The notes under the pieces are model-generated. The model did not search any database and was not told where the DNA came from. It worked only from the letters and a program-made list of their open reading frames with translations. This document shows positions 10,777 to 18,654 of a stretch of DNA of 64,000 nt, piece by piece; position 1 is the stretch's first letter; each line of letters starts with the position of its first letter. The translations under genes were made by a program, and so were the position numbers. The stretch lies in assembly GCF_030254645.1 (NCBI RefSeq), contig NZ_CP116346.1, positions 3,699,001 to 3,763,000 on the forward strand, read 5' to 3'. Origin of the DNA: Paucibacter sediminis (GTDB lineage: Bacteria > Pseudomonadota > Gammaproteobacteria > Burkholderiales > Burkholderiaceae_C).

Positions 10777-11964
10777 ATGAGCACCGTCTCCTTCATGGGC
10801 ATTGAAGAGCCCCCGCAGCCCGCCGCGCAGCGCCTGGCGTTGTGGGACCTGGGCTTCCGGCCCTTCTACCTGCTGGCGGCGCTGCTGGCGGCACTCTCGG
10901 TGCCGCTGTGGGCGCTGCAGTTCTCGGGCCTGCTGACGCAGCCGGTGCTGCGCGGCTCGGCCTGGCATGCGCATGAGATGGTGTTCGGCTACGCGCTGGC
11001 GGTGGTGATCGGCTTTCTCTTCACCGCCGGGCGCAACTGGTCCGGCCAGCCCACGCCCACCGGCAAGCCCCTGATGGCGCTGGCGGCGCTGTGGCTGCTG
11101 GCGCGGCTGCTGGTGCTGAGCCCATGGCTGTGGGCCTCGCTGCTGCTGAACCTGGCCGTGCCCTGGGCGGCCGCCTGGGGGCTCTGGCGCGCGCTGCATG
11201 CCGCCGGCAACAAGCGCAACTACTTCTTCGTCGGCCTGCTCGTCGCCATGGGTCTGGCCAGCGCGGCCGTGCACCTGGGCCAGGCCGACGTGTTACGGTT
11301 GCCCGGGCTGAACATCGGCCTGGACCTGCTGCTCTTCATGATCGCGGTGATGGCCGGCCGCGTCGTGCCGATGTTCTCCAACAACGGCGTGCCGGGCATG
11401 TGCGCCACGCGCCAGCCCCAAGTGGAGAAGGCGGCGCTGGGTTCGGTGCTGCTGCTGCTGGCGCTGGACCTGCTGGCTGTCGAGGGCGCGGTGCTGGCCG
11501 CCGCGCTGCTGGCCGCCGCGCTGGCGCAGGGCTTGCGCCTGGCGCTGTGGCAGCCCTGGAAGAGCTGGCGCAATCCGCTCGTCTGGGTGCTGCACCTGGC
11601 CTATGCCTGGCTGCCCGTGCATCTGCTGCTGCGCGCTGGCGCCACGCTGGGCTGGATCGCGCCGGGCCCGGCCACCCATGCCCTGACCCTGGGCGTGATC
11701 GGCCTCATCACTCTGGGCATGATCACGCGCACCGCGCTGGGCCACACCGGCCGGCCGCTGAAGGCCGGGCCCGTCGAGATCAGCGCCTATCTGAGCATGC
11801 TGCTGGCGGCGCTGCTGCGCGTGCTGTTCCCGCTGCTGGCGCCCGCCAGCCTGATGCTGGGCGTGCAGCTCTCGGCGGCGCTGTGGAGCCTGAGCTTTGT
11901 GCTCTACCTGCTTCGTTACACCCCGCTGCTGATGCGTCCGCGCCCCGACGGCCAAGCCGGTTGA
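10777..11964 (+). CDS. nnrS: NnrS family heme-copper membrane protein
   Basis: The 395-residue protein has about twelve membrane helices and the NnrS motifs LWDLGFRPFYLLAALLAAL, AWHAHEMVFGYALAVVIGF, RVVPMFSNNG and HALTLGVIGLITLGMITRTALGH. NnrS proteins bind heme and copper and, in Rhodobacter and Vibrio, protect against nitrosative stress. The conserved histidines in the HAHEM and GHTGR segments are probable metal ligands. It is the second gene of an operon headed by a DUF2249 gene and including the NsrR repressor, so NO-dependent derepression is likely. Start at 10777 is the most upstream ATG; ATG 10795 is possible. Confidence 0.93.
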   Translation: MSTVSFMGIEEPPQPAAQRLALWDLGFRPFYLLAALLAALSVPLWALQFSGLLTQPVLRGSAWHAHEMVFGYALAVVIGFLFTAGRNWSGQPTPTGKPLMALAALWLLARLLVLSPWLWASLLLNLAVPWAAAWGLWRALHAAGNKRNYFFVGLLVAMGLASAAVHLGQADVLRLPGLNIGLDLLLFMIAVMAGRVVPMFSNNGVPGMCATRQPQVEKAALGSVLLLLALDLLAVEGAVLAAALLAAALAQGLRLALWQPWKSWRNPLVWVLHLAYAWLPVHLLLRAGATLGWIAPGPATHALTLGVIGLITLGMITRTALGHTGRPLKAGPVEISAYLSMLLAALLRVLFPLLAPASLMLGVQLSAALWSLSFVLYLLRYTPLLMRPRPDGQAG

Positions 11965-11974
11965 GAATGCTGCC

Positions 11975-12430
11975 ATGCGACTCACCACCATGACCGACTA
12001 CGCGCTGCGCCTGCTGATCTATCTGGGCCAGCACCAGGACCGCCTCTGCACCACCGCCGAGATTGCCGCGGCCTACCAGATCTCGGAGGCCCATCTCACC
12101 AAGATCACCCACCAGCTGGGCCAGCAGGGCTTCATCGCCACGGTGCGCGGCAAGGGCGGTGGTATGAAGCTGGCGATGAATCCGGCCGAGCTGAGCCTGG
12201 GCGATCTGGTGCGGGCGGTGGAGTCCGACTTCCAGCTGGTCGAATGTCTGGGCAGCGGCAACAGCTGCTCGCTCACCGGCGCCTGCCGCCTCACCGGCAT
12301 CTTCAACGACGCGCTGGCCGCCTTCCTGGCCGAGCTTGACGGCCACAACCTCGCCGACCTCCTGCAACCCGCCACCGCCAAGCGCCTGGCCAAGATCAGC
12401 CTGCCTCAGGCCCGCGATGCCCGCGCCTGA
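11975..12430 (+). CDS. nsrR: Rrf2 family NO-sensing repressor (NsrR-type)
   Basis: The 151-residue protein opens with MRLTTMTDYALRLLIYLG and has the Rrf2 winged helix-turn-helix with ISEAHLTKITHQLGQQG as recognition helix. The segment ECLGSGNSC...GAC gives three cysteines spaced C-x6-C-x5-C near residues 90-105, the pattern of the NO-sensitive [Fe-S] cluster of NsrR (other Rrf2 proteins such as IscR use a different spacing). NO damages the cluster and releases DNA. Its operon has a candidate NsrR box at 10455-10477, so autoregulation is likely. The downstream ccoG start overlaps this gene by 14 bases. Confidence 0.88.
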   Translation: MRLTTMTDYALRLLIYLGQHQDRLCTTAEIAAAYQISEAHLTKITHQLGQQGFIATVRGKGGGMKLAMNPAELSLGDLVRAVESDFQLVECLGSGNSCSLTGACRLTGIFNDALAAFLAELDGHNLADLLQPATAKRLAKISLPQARDARA

Positions 12431-13868
12431 AGAAACTGTTTCCTCCGTGTCCACGCCTTCCAAAGTCATTCCTATCACGCCGGTCGCCACCTCGATGTAT
12501 GTGGCCGAGGCCAAGGTCTATCCGCGCGCGGTCAGCGGCCGTTTCGCCAACTGGCGCTGGATCATGGTGGCGCTGACCCAGGCCTTCTTCTACGGCATGC
12601 CCTGGCTGCAATGGCAGGGCCGCCAGGCGCTGCTGTTCGATCTGGACGCCGGGCGCTTCTATGTGCTGGGCCTGGTGCTCTATCCGCAGGACTTCATCTA
12701 TCTGGCCGCCTTGCTGGTGATCGCGGCGCTGGGCCTGTTCTTCTTCACCGCCCTGGCCGGACGCCTGTGGTGCGGCTATGCCTGCCCGCAGACCGTCTAC
12801 ACCGAGATGTTCATGTGGCTGGAGCGCCATACCGAGGGCGACCGCCAGGCCCGCATGCGCCTGGACCGCGCGCCCTGGGGGGCCGAGAAGCTGGCGCGCA
12901 AGTCCGCCAAGCACGCCAGCTGGGTGGCGCTGGCCCTCGTCACCGGCTTCAGCTTCGTCGGTTACTTCACGCCCATCCGCGCGCTCGGCAGCAGCCTGCT
13001 GCAGCTGGGGCTCTCGCCCTGGGAATGGTTCTGGGTGCTGTTCTACGCCGGTGCCACCTATGGCAATGCCGGCTGGCTGCGCGAGCAGATGTGCAAGTAC
13101 ATCTGCCCCTATGCGCGCTTCCAGAGCGCCCTGATCGACGCCGATTCGCTCATCATCACCTACGACGAGAAGCGCGGCGAGCCGCGCGGCTCGCGCGCCC
13201 GCAAGGTCGCGGCGCTGGACCTGGGGCAGGGGGATTGTGTCGATTGCACCCTGTGCGTGCAGGTCTGCCCCACCGGCATCGACATCCGCAAGGGCCTGCA
13301 GAACGAATGCATAGGCTGCGCCGCCTGCATCGACGTCTGCGACCAGGTGATGGACAAGCTGGGCGCGCCGCGCGGCCTGATCCGCTACGCCACCGAGAAC
13401 GGCGTCAAGCAGCAATGGACGCCGCGCCAGATGCTGGCGCGTGCGCTGCGGCCGCGCGTGCTGATCTATGGCTCGGTGCTGCTGGCCCTGTGCATCGGCT
13501 TTGCCACCAGCCTGTGGCGCCGGCCCGACTTCCAGGTCGACGTGCTGAAGGATCGCAACACGCTGGCGCGCCAGGTCGAGAACGGCGCGATCGAGAACGT
13601 CTACCGCCTGCAGCTGATGAACCGCACCGAGCGGCCGCTGACCCTGCACATCGAGGTCGACGGGCTGGACGGCCTGTACCGCGTGGGCCCGGCCGAGGTG
13701 GTGCTGCCGCCCGCCGCCATCCATGCCCAGGTGCTGCAGCTGCGCCTGCCGGCCGAGCAGGCCGCGCGCCTGGGCAGCGGCTCGCGCCCCATCCACTTCA
13801 GGCTTGAGGGCCAGGGCGGCCGGGGCTCGCGGGTGGACAGCAGTGCCAGCTTCTACCTGCCGCGCTGA
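12417..13868 (+). CDS. ccoG: CcoG/RdxA-type polyferredoxin, cytochrome c oxidase accessory protein
   Basis: The 483-residue protein has membrane helices, the N-terminal CGYACPQTVYTEMFMWLE motif, CKYICPYARFQ and two tandem ferredoxin motifs (CVDCTLCVQVCPTG and CIGCAACIDVCDQ) binding two [4Fe-4S] clusters, then an Ig-like FixG C-terminal domain. RdxA/CcoG proteins deliver or reduce copper for assembly of cbb3 oxidase. Here it sits in an NO-response operon instead of beside ccoNOPQ or ccoHIS, so a broader role in copper delivery or redox repair is possible (inference). The ATG at 12417 overlaps nsrR, indicating translational coupling. The GTG at 12447 is a possible later start. Confidence 0.93.
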   Translation: MPAPEETVSSVSTPSKVIPITPVATSMYVAEAKVYPRAVSGRFANWRWIMVALTQAFFYGMPWLQWQGRQALLFDLDAGRFYVLGLVLYPQDFIYLAALLVIAALGLFFFTALAGRLWCGYACPQTVYTEMFMWLERHTEGDRQARMRLDRAPWGAEKLARKSAKHASWVALALVTGFSFVGYFTPIRALGSSLLQLGLSPWEWFWVLFYAGATYGNAGWLREQMCKYICPYARFQSALIDADSLIITYDEKRGEPRGSRARKVAALDLGQGDCVDCTLCVQVCPTGIDIRKGLQNECIGCAACIDVCDQVMDKLGAPRGLIRYATENGVKQQWTPRQMLARALRPRVLIYGSVLLALCIGFATSLWRRPDFQVDVLKDRNTLARQVENGAIENVYRLQLMNRTERPLTLHIEVDGLDGLYRVGPAEVVLPPAAIHAQVLQLRLPAEQAARLGSGSRPIHFRLEGQGGRGSRVDSSASFYLPR

Positions 13869-13871
13869 GCG

Positions 13872-14951
13872 ATGAACCCGAACCAGGCCCCGCACCGCGC
13901 CTGGTTCCTCGCCGGCGCCCTGGCCTGGGCCTGCCTGGGCCTGTGGTGGTGCGTGCGGGTCTGGCAGGGGCAGGGCGCGCCCCAGCATGGCCTGCTGTTC
14001 ACGCTGGGTTTTCTGCCCTTCTTCATCGCCGGATTTGCGCTCACCGCCCTGCCCAAATGGTTGGGCGTGGCGGCGCTGCCGGCCTCGGCCTGGCTGGGGC
14101 CGCTCGGGCTGCTGATGCTGGGTTGGGGCGTGCATGCCGCGCTGGGCTCACCCGGCCTGGGCCTGGCGGCCGCAGGCTGGAGCTGGCTGCTGCTGCGCCT
14201 GGCGCCGCTGTTGCGCGTCAGCGCCAAGCCGGATCGTCGCCATGCCCAGGGCGTGCTGCTGGGCATGGCCGTGCTGGGCCTGGCGCTGTGGTGTGCGGCG
14301 CTGGGCTGGCCGGCCCAGGCCACCCGGCTCGGGCTGTGGGGCGGCCTGGGCAGCGTGTTTGCCTGCGCCTTGCAGCGCCTCACGCCCTTTCTGCATGCCG
14401 AGGGCCGGCGCGCCGATGGCCTGTTGCTGGCGCTGCTGCTGGGCCTGTGGTTGCGCGGCCTGGCACCGGTGCTCGGGCTGCCGGCCTGGCCGCCCGCCGT
14501 GGCCTATCTGGCCCTGGCCGCGCTGCTGGCGCGTGCCGCCTTCAATCCCGCCCTGGCCGCGGCCCGGCGCACGCCCTTTGTGGGCCAGCTGCACCATGGC
14601 CTGCTGTGGCTGATGGCGAGCTTCGCGCTTGCCGCCCTGCAGTTCGAGCTGGCCGCACTGCATGCGCTGACGCTGGGCTTTATGTGCACCACCATGCTGG
14701 CGATGGTGAGCCGCGTCACCGCGGTGCAGCAGGGCATCAGCGTGGTGGTGGATCTGCCGCTGCGCCTCATGCACGGCCTGCTGCAGGGCTTAAGCGCGCT
14801 GCGCGTGGCCACGGCCTGCTGGCCGCAGGCGCCGCGCTGGTGGCTGCCGGCCGCGGCCGCCGGCTTCGCCCTGCTGGCCGCGGCCTGGTTGCTGCGCTAT
14901 GGTCCATGGCTGCTGCGGCCATCACAGCGAAGAGAAAGTACAAGCACATGA
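13872..14951 (+). CDS. Second NnrS-like integral membrane protein
   Basis: This 359-residue protein has about eleven hydrophobic helices. It shares with NnrS the LLFTLGFLPFFIAGFALTALPKW opening region and the diagnostic HALTLGFMCTTMLAMVSRVT segment, but lacks the HAHEM motif and the N-terminal GFRPFY motif, so it is a diverged paralogue. I expect an inner-membrane location and a role in NO stress, with ligand unknown. It starts three bases after ccoG and its TGA overlaps the ATG of the DUF59 gene (ATGA), so these genes are tightly coupled. Confidence 0.75.
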   Translation: MNPNQAPHRAWFLAGALAWACLGLWWCVRVWQGQGAPQHGLLFTLGFLPFFIAGFALTALPKWLGVAALPASAWLGPLGLLMLGWGVHAALGSPGLGLAAAGWSWLLLRLAPLLRVSAKPDRRHAQGVLLGMAVLGLALWCAALGWPAQATRLGLWGGLGSVFACALQRLTPFLHAEGRRADGLLLALLLGLWLRGLAPVLGLPAWPPAVAYLALAALLARAAFNPALAAARRTPFVGQLHHGLLWLMASFALAALQFELAALHALTLGFMCTTMLAMVSRVTAVQQGISVVVDLPLRLMHGLLQGLSALRVATACWPQAPRWWLPAAAAGFALLAAAWLLRYGPWLLRPSQRRESTST

Positions 14952-15274
14952 CAGAAGCAGAACTCGCCAGCTTGCGCACCGCCATCATGCAGGCGCTGCA
15001 CAAGGTGGCCGACCCCGAGATCGGCGAAAACATCGTCGATCTGGGCCTGGTCGAGACCCTCGAGCTGCGCCAGGACTTCGCCTCCCTGGTGCTGCTGCCC
15101 ACCAGCGCCACCTGCCCGATGGCCGACCAGATCATGAACGACGCCGGCTGCGCCATCGAGGCGCAATGCCCGCCGGGCTGGGTGATCGAGGTGGACATGG
15201 ACTGGGACAAGGTCTGGACGCCCGAGCGCATGGCGCCCGGCCTGCGCGCCCGCTTCGGCTGGGGCGGCGGCTGA
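14948..15274 (+). CDS. DUF59/MIP18 family Fe-S cluster assembly protein
   Basis: The 108-residue protein contains the MIP18/DUF59 core: KVADPEIGENIVDLGLVETLEL and a conserved TSATCPMADQI loop whose cysteine (as in PaaD/SufT relatives) is thought to bind iron or cluster. Family members help to build or repair Fe-S clusters. Its placement inside an NO-response operon fits repair of NO-damaged clusters (inference). The start overlaps the preceding gene by four bases and its stop overlaps the next start by one base, both signs of translational coupling. It is shorter than SufT and lacks an extra domain. Confidence 0.85.
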   Translation: MTEAELASLRTAIMQALHKVADPEIGENIVDLGLVETLELRQDFASLVLLPTSATCPMADQIMNDAGCAIEAQCPPGWVIEVDMDWDKVWTPERMAPGLRARFGWGGG

Positions 15275-16434
15275 TGGCGCGTGCCAAACCGCTTGCGGTC
15301 GGGCGGGGGCTGATCGCTGCCTGTGCCGGCCTGGCCGTGGCCAATCTGCTCGCCGCCTTGCTGGGCGGCCTGTTGCGCCTGGGCGCCCTGCAGTCCGGCG
15401 CCGCCGCGGCCGGCCAGGCCCTGGCCCTGCATGGCGCGCTGATGATGGCGGGCTTCTTTGCCAGCCTGGTCACGCTGGAGCGCGTGGTGGCGTTGCGGCG
15501 TGGCCGCTGGATCCCGCTGCTGTCGGGCGGGGCCGGGCTGCTGGCCCTGGCCGGCCAGGCGGACGCGGCGGCGCTGCTGTGGCTGCTGACGGCGGCCGGC
15601 CTGCTGGAACTCTATCTGTGGGCCGGCCGACACCGCGCCTGGTCGCTGCCGCTGGCGGTGGAGGCGAGCGCCGCGCTGGCCCTGCTGGCTGGCGCGGCCG
15701 CGCATGCCGCGGGGCAGGCCGAGCTGGCGCGCTGGGGCTGGAGCCTGTTCCTGGTGCTGACGATTGCCGGCGAGCGCCGCGAGCTGATGCGCCTGCTGCC
15801 GCTGCCCCATTGGGGCCAACGCGCCTTCCTGGCCGGCTGGGCCGGCTTTGCCCTGGTGGCGGCGCTGCTGCTCTGGCGCCCGGAACTGGGCCGCCCGCTG
15901 GGCTTTGCGCTGCTGGGCCTGCTGGCGCTGTGGCTCTTGCGCTTCGACCTGGCACGCCTGCAATGGCGCGCCCCGGGCTGGGCCGGCCACACCGCCATCT
16001 GCCTGCTGGTGGGCTATGGCTGGCTGCTGCTGGCCGCGGTGTCGGGTCTTGCCGGCCAGGGCCTGCCGGGCGGCATCGCCTGGCATCTGCTGTGGCTGGG
16101 CTTTGTGTTCGCGATGGTGTTCGGCCACGCCCCCATCATGCTGCCGGCGCTGGCCGGCCTGCGGCCCCGGCACAGCCGCTGGGCGCTGCTGCCGCTGGCC
16201 CTGCTGGGGCTGAGCCTGCTGCTGCGCAGCGCGGCCAGCTTGTGGGGCTGGCCCCATGGCCTGGCGCTGGCAGGGGCCGGCCACGGGTTGGCGCTGCTGT
16301 GGTTCGGGCTGACGATGGGGCGCTTGGTGGCCAAGCCTGAGACGAAGGAAGTGTCGCGTTTTGCAGGATCGGAGAAGCGGACCTCAGGGCTTGGGCAAGG
16401 ACCGGTAGAGCTCGGCGATTTGCGGGATGAATAG
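15274..16434 (+). CDS. Polytopic membrane protein of the NO-response operon
   Basis: The 386-residue product has about eleven hydrophobic segments and no soluble domain. It has scattered NnrS-like features (HLLWLGFVFAMVFGHAPIMLPALAG) but I cannot assign it with confidence. ALHGALMMAGFFASLVTLERVVAL near residue 50 is a further conserved-looking stretch. It begins at an ATG that overlaps the DUF59 stop by one base and ends the operon. The last 51 bases overlap the convergent serine hydrolase gene, and the final 30 residues (after TMGRLVAKP) look unlike a membrane protein tail, which may be a fused read-through sequence. Confidence 0.6.
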   Translation: MARAKPLAVGRGLIAACAGLAVANLLAALLGGLLRLGALQSGAAAAGQALALHGALMMAGFFASLVTLERVVALRRGRWIPLLSGGAGLLALAGQADAAALLWLLTAAGLLELYLWAGRHRAWSLPLAVEASAALALLAGAAAHAAGQAELARWGWSLFLVLTIAGERRELMRLLPLPHWGQRAFLAGWAGFALVAALLLWRPELGRPLGFALLGLLALWLLRFDLARLQWRAPGWAGHTAICLLVGYGWLLLAAVSGLAGQGLPGGIAWHLLWLGFVFAMVFGHAPIMLPALAGLRPRHSRWALLPLALLGLSLLLRSAASLWGWPHGLALAGAGHGLALLWFGLTMGRLVAKPETKEVSRFAGSEKRTSGLGQGPVELGDLRDE

Positions 16435-17490
16435 CTCCGGGTTGCCACCCACCATGTTGGTCAACACGATGACGGCGAGCCCTTCGTCCGGGTAGACGAT
16501 GAAAGCCGCGCGGTTGCCGCCAATGCCCGCAACCTGCCTTCGTGGCGCTGATGCCAGCACCGGCCAGCCCGCCGCCCAGTCCGCGTCCGTGCCGCTGTTC
16601 AGTTTCTCGGCGGTCCACATGCTGCGCATGCTGGCTGCGCTGAGCAGCCGGCCATTCGTGAGCGCCGTCAGCCAACGCGCCAGTTCATCGGCCGTGGTCT
16701 GTATGCCGCCGCCAGCGCGCAGGCTGTACGGGATGTCGTAGAACCAGTGCGACAGGCGATGGGCGTCGTCCGGCGCGAGGGTTCGGCGCGGGAAGTGGCT
16801 ATAGATGGTCGCGGCGCTCGGCACGATGTCGTAGCTGTCGCCGAAGCTGGTCAGGCGCATGTCCGCTACGGCAAACTGGCGCTCCGCCAGGTAGCGCTCG
16901 TAGGGCATCTTGGTCTGCTTGACGATGATCTGCGCCAGCAGGCCGTAGTTGGTCTGGTTGTAGGCAAACTTCTCGCCGATCGGCGCGTCCATGGGCTGCT
17001 GCCTGACCGCCTTCCACATGCCGGCCTCGGTGCCGCCGGCGACGGGGCCGGGCTGCTCGACGATATCGGGCAGCCCCGATGTATGAGCCAGCAGTTGGCG
17101 GACGCGAATCCGCCGCCAGGCTTCCGGCAGGTCATCGAGATAACGGGAGATCGGTGCGTCCAGGTCCACCAGTCCGGCCTCGGCCATCTGCATGACGGCG
17201 ACGCCCGTGAATGCCTTGGTTGCCGAGTTGATGGGGAACAGGGTCTTGGCCGTCGCGGGTACCTGATTCTCCACATTGGCCAGGCCGTAGCTTTCAGACA
17301 GCACGACCCGGTCATCCTTGACGACGGCCACCTGCAGCCCCGGTATCCGGCGCTCCTTCATCTTCTGCAGAACCATCCCCCGGGCCTGCACATTCGCTTC
17401 CTCCAAGCTGCCTGCGGCATGGTTCAACCCGGGCAGCGACAGCAGGAACACCGTGGCAATGGCGAGGAGGCGTGGCTTTGCAAATGGCAT
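16384..17490 (-). CDS. Serine hydrolase of the beta-lactamase/class C esterase family
   Basis: The 368-residue protein has a signal peptide (LPGLNHAAG), the S-x-x-K nucleophile motif in FPINSATKAFTGVAVMQ, the RQLLAHTSGLPD segment and a third-box GIGGNRAAF. In the second box the usual Y-x-N is YNQTNYGLL, so the asparagine is Q or is displaced, and esterase activity looks more likely than beta-lactamase. The mature domain would be periplasmic. Two 60-base lines inside it are 65% and 67% G+C against 78% in one counted line of the neighbouring membrane protein gene, so recent acquisition is possible. An upstream in-frame start at 17616 would bury the signal peptide. Confidence 0.82.
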   Translation of the reverse strand: MPFAKPRLLAIATVFLLSLPGLNHAAGSLEEANVQARGMVLQKMKERRIPGLQVAVVKDDRVVLSESYGLANVENQVPATAKTLFPINSATKAFTGVAVMQMAEAGLVDLDAPISRYLDDLPEAWRRIRVRQLLAHTSGLPDIVEQPGPVAGGTEAGMWKAVRQQPMDAPIGEKFAYNQTNYGLLAQIIVKQTKMPYERYLAERQFAVADMRLTSFGDSYDIVPSAATIYSHFPRRTLAPDDAHRLSHWFYDIPYSLRAGGGIQTTADELARWLTALTNGRLLSAASMRSMWTAEKLNSGTDADWAAGWPVLASAPRRQVAGIGGNRAAFIVYPDEGLAVIVLTNMVGGNPELFIPQIAELYRSLPKP

Positions 17491-17669
17491 GAATACCCCG
17501 GGAGCTTGGCGCTCGTGAACAGACGGCGGTTGGCGATCGCCTGACTGTGCGCTTGGGCGGCGCAGCCGGGATGGACGAGCTGCGAAGCTCGGCGGCACCG
17601 CCTCAGGCTGGCGCAATGTAGCCTGCCCTATTGCCCGTGCTGGAAGTCAGACGGTCCGGGGGACGAGGT

Positions 17670-18434
17670 TTATCGCGAATACCTCGACGGCTGCCGATCC
17701 GCCAGCGCCTGCAGGGCGGGGCGGTCGGTGATGGAGAGCTGGTAGCGATCGACGCGGGCGATGCCCTGGTCGTGCAGGGCGCGCAGGCTGCGCGAGAGGG
17801 TCTCGGGCGTGACGCCCAGTTGCGAGGCCAGGTCCTTTTTCTGCAGCTGCAGCTGCAGCTCGTCGGTATCGCCGGCCAGGCGCGATTGCTCCAGCAGCCA
17901 GGCGGCCAGGCGGGCGTGGATGTCCTTGGTGAGCAGGGCCTGGCGGTCCAGGGTGACGCCGCGTGCGCGTGCCGCCACGCAGCGCAGCAGCGCGCGCGCC
18001 AGGCCGGGCTGGGTGTCGCACAGCTGGGCCACCGCCTCCACCGGCAGGGCATGGGCCTGCACCTCGGTCAGCGCGATGGCGGTCTCGGCATGGGGTTCGC
18101 CCACCCAGGCGCTCAGCAGGTCGATCCAGTCGCCCGGGCCGAACTCGCGCGATTGCCACCAGCGGCCCTGGGCATCATGCTTGCCCAGCGCCACCTTGCC
18201 ACTCACCAGCAGCCACAGCTGGGCATCGCGTTCGCCGGCCTGGAACACCGGCTTGCGCGCGCGCACCTGCTGGGGCTGGCCCAGCTGCATCAGCTCGTCG
18301 GCCAGGTAGTCGAGGTCGTCGGCGGGCGCGAGGGCCTTCTTCAGGGCCAGGCCCAGCGCACGCTGGTAGGCGCTGGGATAGCTGGCGCGGCGCTGTGCGG
18401 CGCTGAGGCGGCCAAGTTGTGGCATGGGATTCAT
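17670..18434 (-). CDS. Crp/Fnr family regulator without an Fe-S cysteine cluster (Dnr/NarR-like)
   Basis: The 254-residue protein has an N-terminal cyclic-nucleotide-type sensor domain, a dimer helix and a C-terminal winged helix with LASQLGVTPETLSRSLRAL as recognition helix; the E-x-x-S-R pattern is the one that reads TTGA half-sites. FNR-type N-terminal cysteines are absent (only two isolated cysteines), so it is not an oxygen sensor of FNR type and may respond to NO or nitrite as Dnr, NnrR or NarR do. The ATG at 18434 follows GGAGG. It is divergent from narK1-narK2-narGHJI, and candidate boxes in the window (18485, 10396, 3638) suit it. Confidence 0.85.
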   Translation of the reverse strand: MNPMPQLGRLSAAQRRASYPSAYQRALGLALKKALAPADDLDYLADELMQLGQPQQVRARKPVFQAGERDAQLWLLVSGKVALGKHDAQGRWWQSREFGPGDWIDLLSAWVGEPHAETAIALTEVQAHALPVEAVAQLCDTQPGLARALLRCVAARARGVTLDRQALLTKDIHARLAAWLLEQSRLAGDTDELQLQLQKKDLASQLGVTPETLSRSLRALHDQGIARVDRYQLSITDRPALQALADRQPSRYSR

Positions 18435-18484
18435 GGTGTCGTCCTCCAGGCCCTAAGTTGACCGTTTCACTGGGGTATGCGGAT

Positions 18485-18498
18485 TTGATCTGGTGCAA
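18485..18498. promoter_or_regulatory. FNR/Dnr-like box between the regulator and narK1
   Basis: TTGATCTGGTGCAA has a perfect TTGAT left half and two mismatches in the right half of TTGAT-N4-ATCAA. The centre is 57 bases from the regulator start and 163 from the narK1 start, so it could serve autoregulation or a long-leader nar promoter. Confidence 0.45.
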
Positions 18499-18522
18499 AG
18501 CCGACCGCAATTCCGAAGGGAG

Positions 18523-18538
18523 TAGTTCTTCAGAACGA
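18523..18538. promoter_or_regulatory. Possible NarL-type 7-2-7 site upstream of narK1
   Basis: TAGTTCT-TC-AGAACGA matches the NarL 7-2-7 pattern (TACYYMT-N2-AKRRGTA) at 11 of 14 positions, with the expected C and G mismatched. The core GTTCT-N2-AGAAC is a perfect inverted repeat. No narXL genes lie in the window, so this is a weak candidate. Confidence 0.3.
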
Positions 18539-18654
18539 TGGCGTGCTGTGGGCGCCTCCTCCCTCTGCCGCGCCCGAGCCCTGCTAGCGGAGGATGTGCG
18601 CGCGGCCGCGCATGCGGGAAAGTGCTGAGCATGGAAAAAGCGAGGAGCAATCCC

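Noticed and set aside
16384-17490. True class C beta-lactamase
   Set aside because: The Y-x-N box reads Y-N-Q and the KTG-type box is absent, so esterase or peptidase-like activity is likelier.
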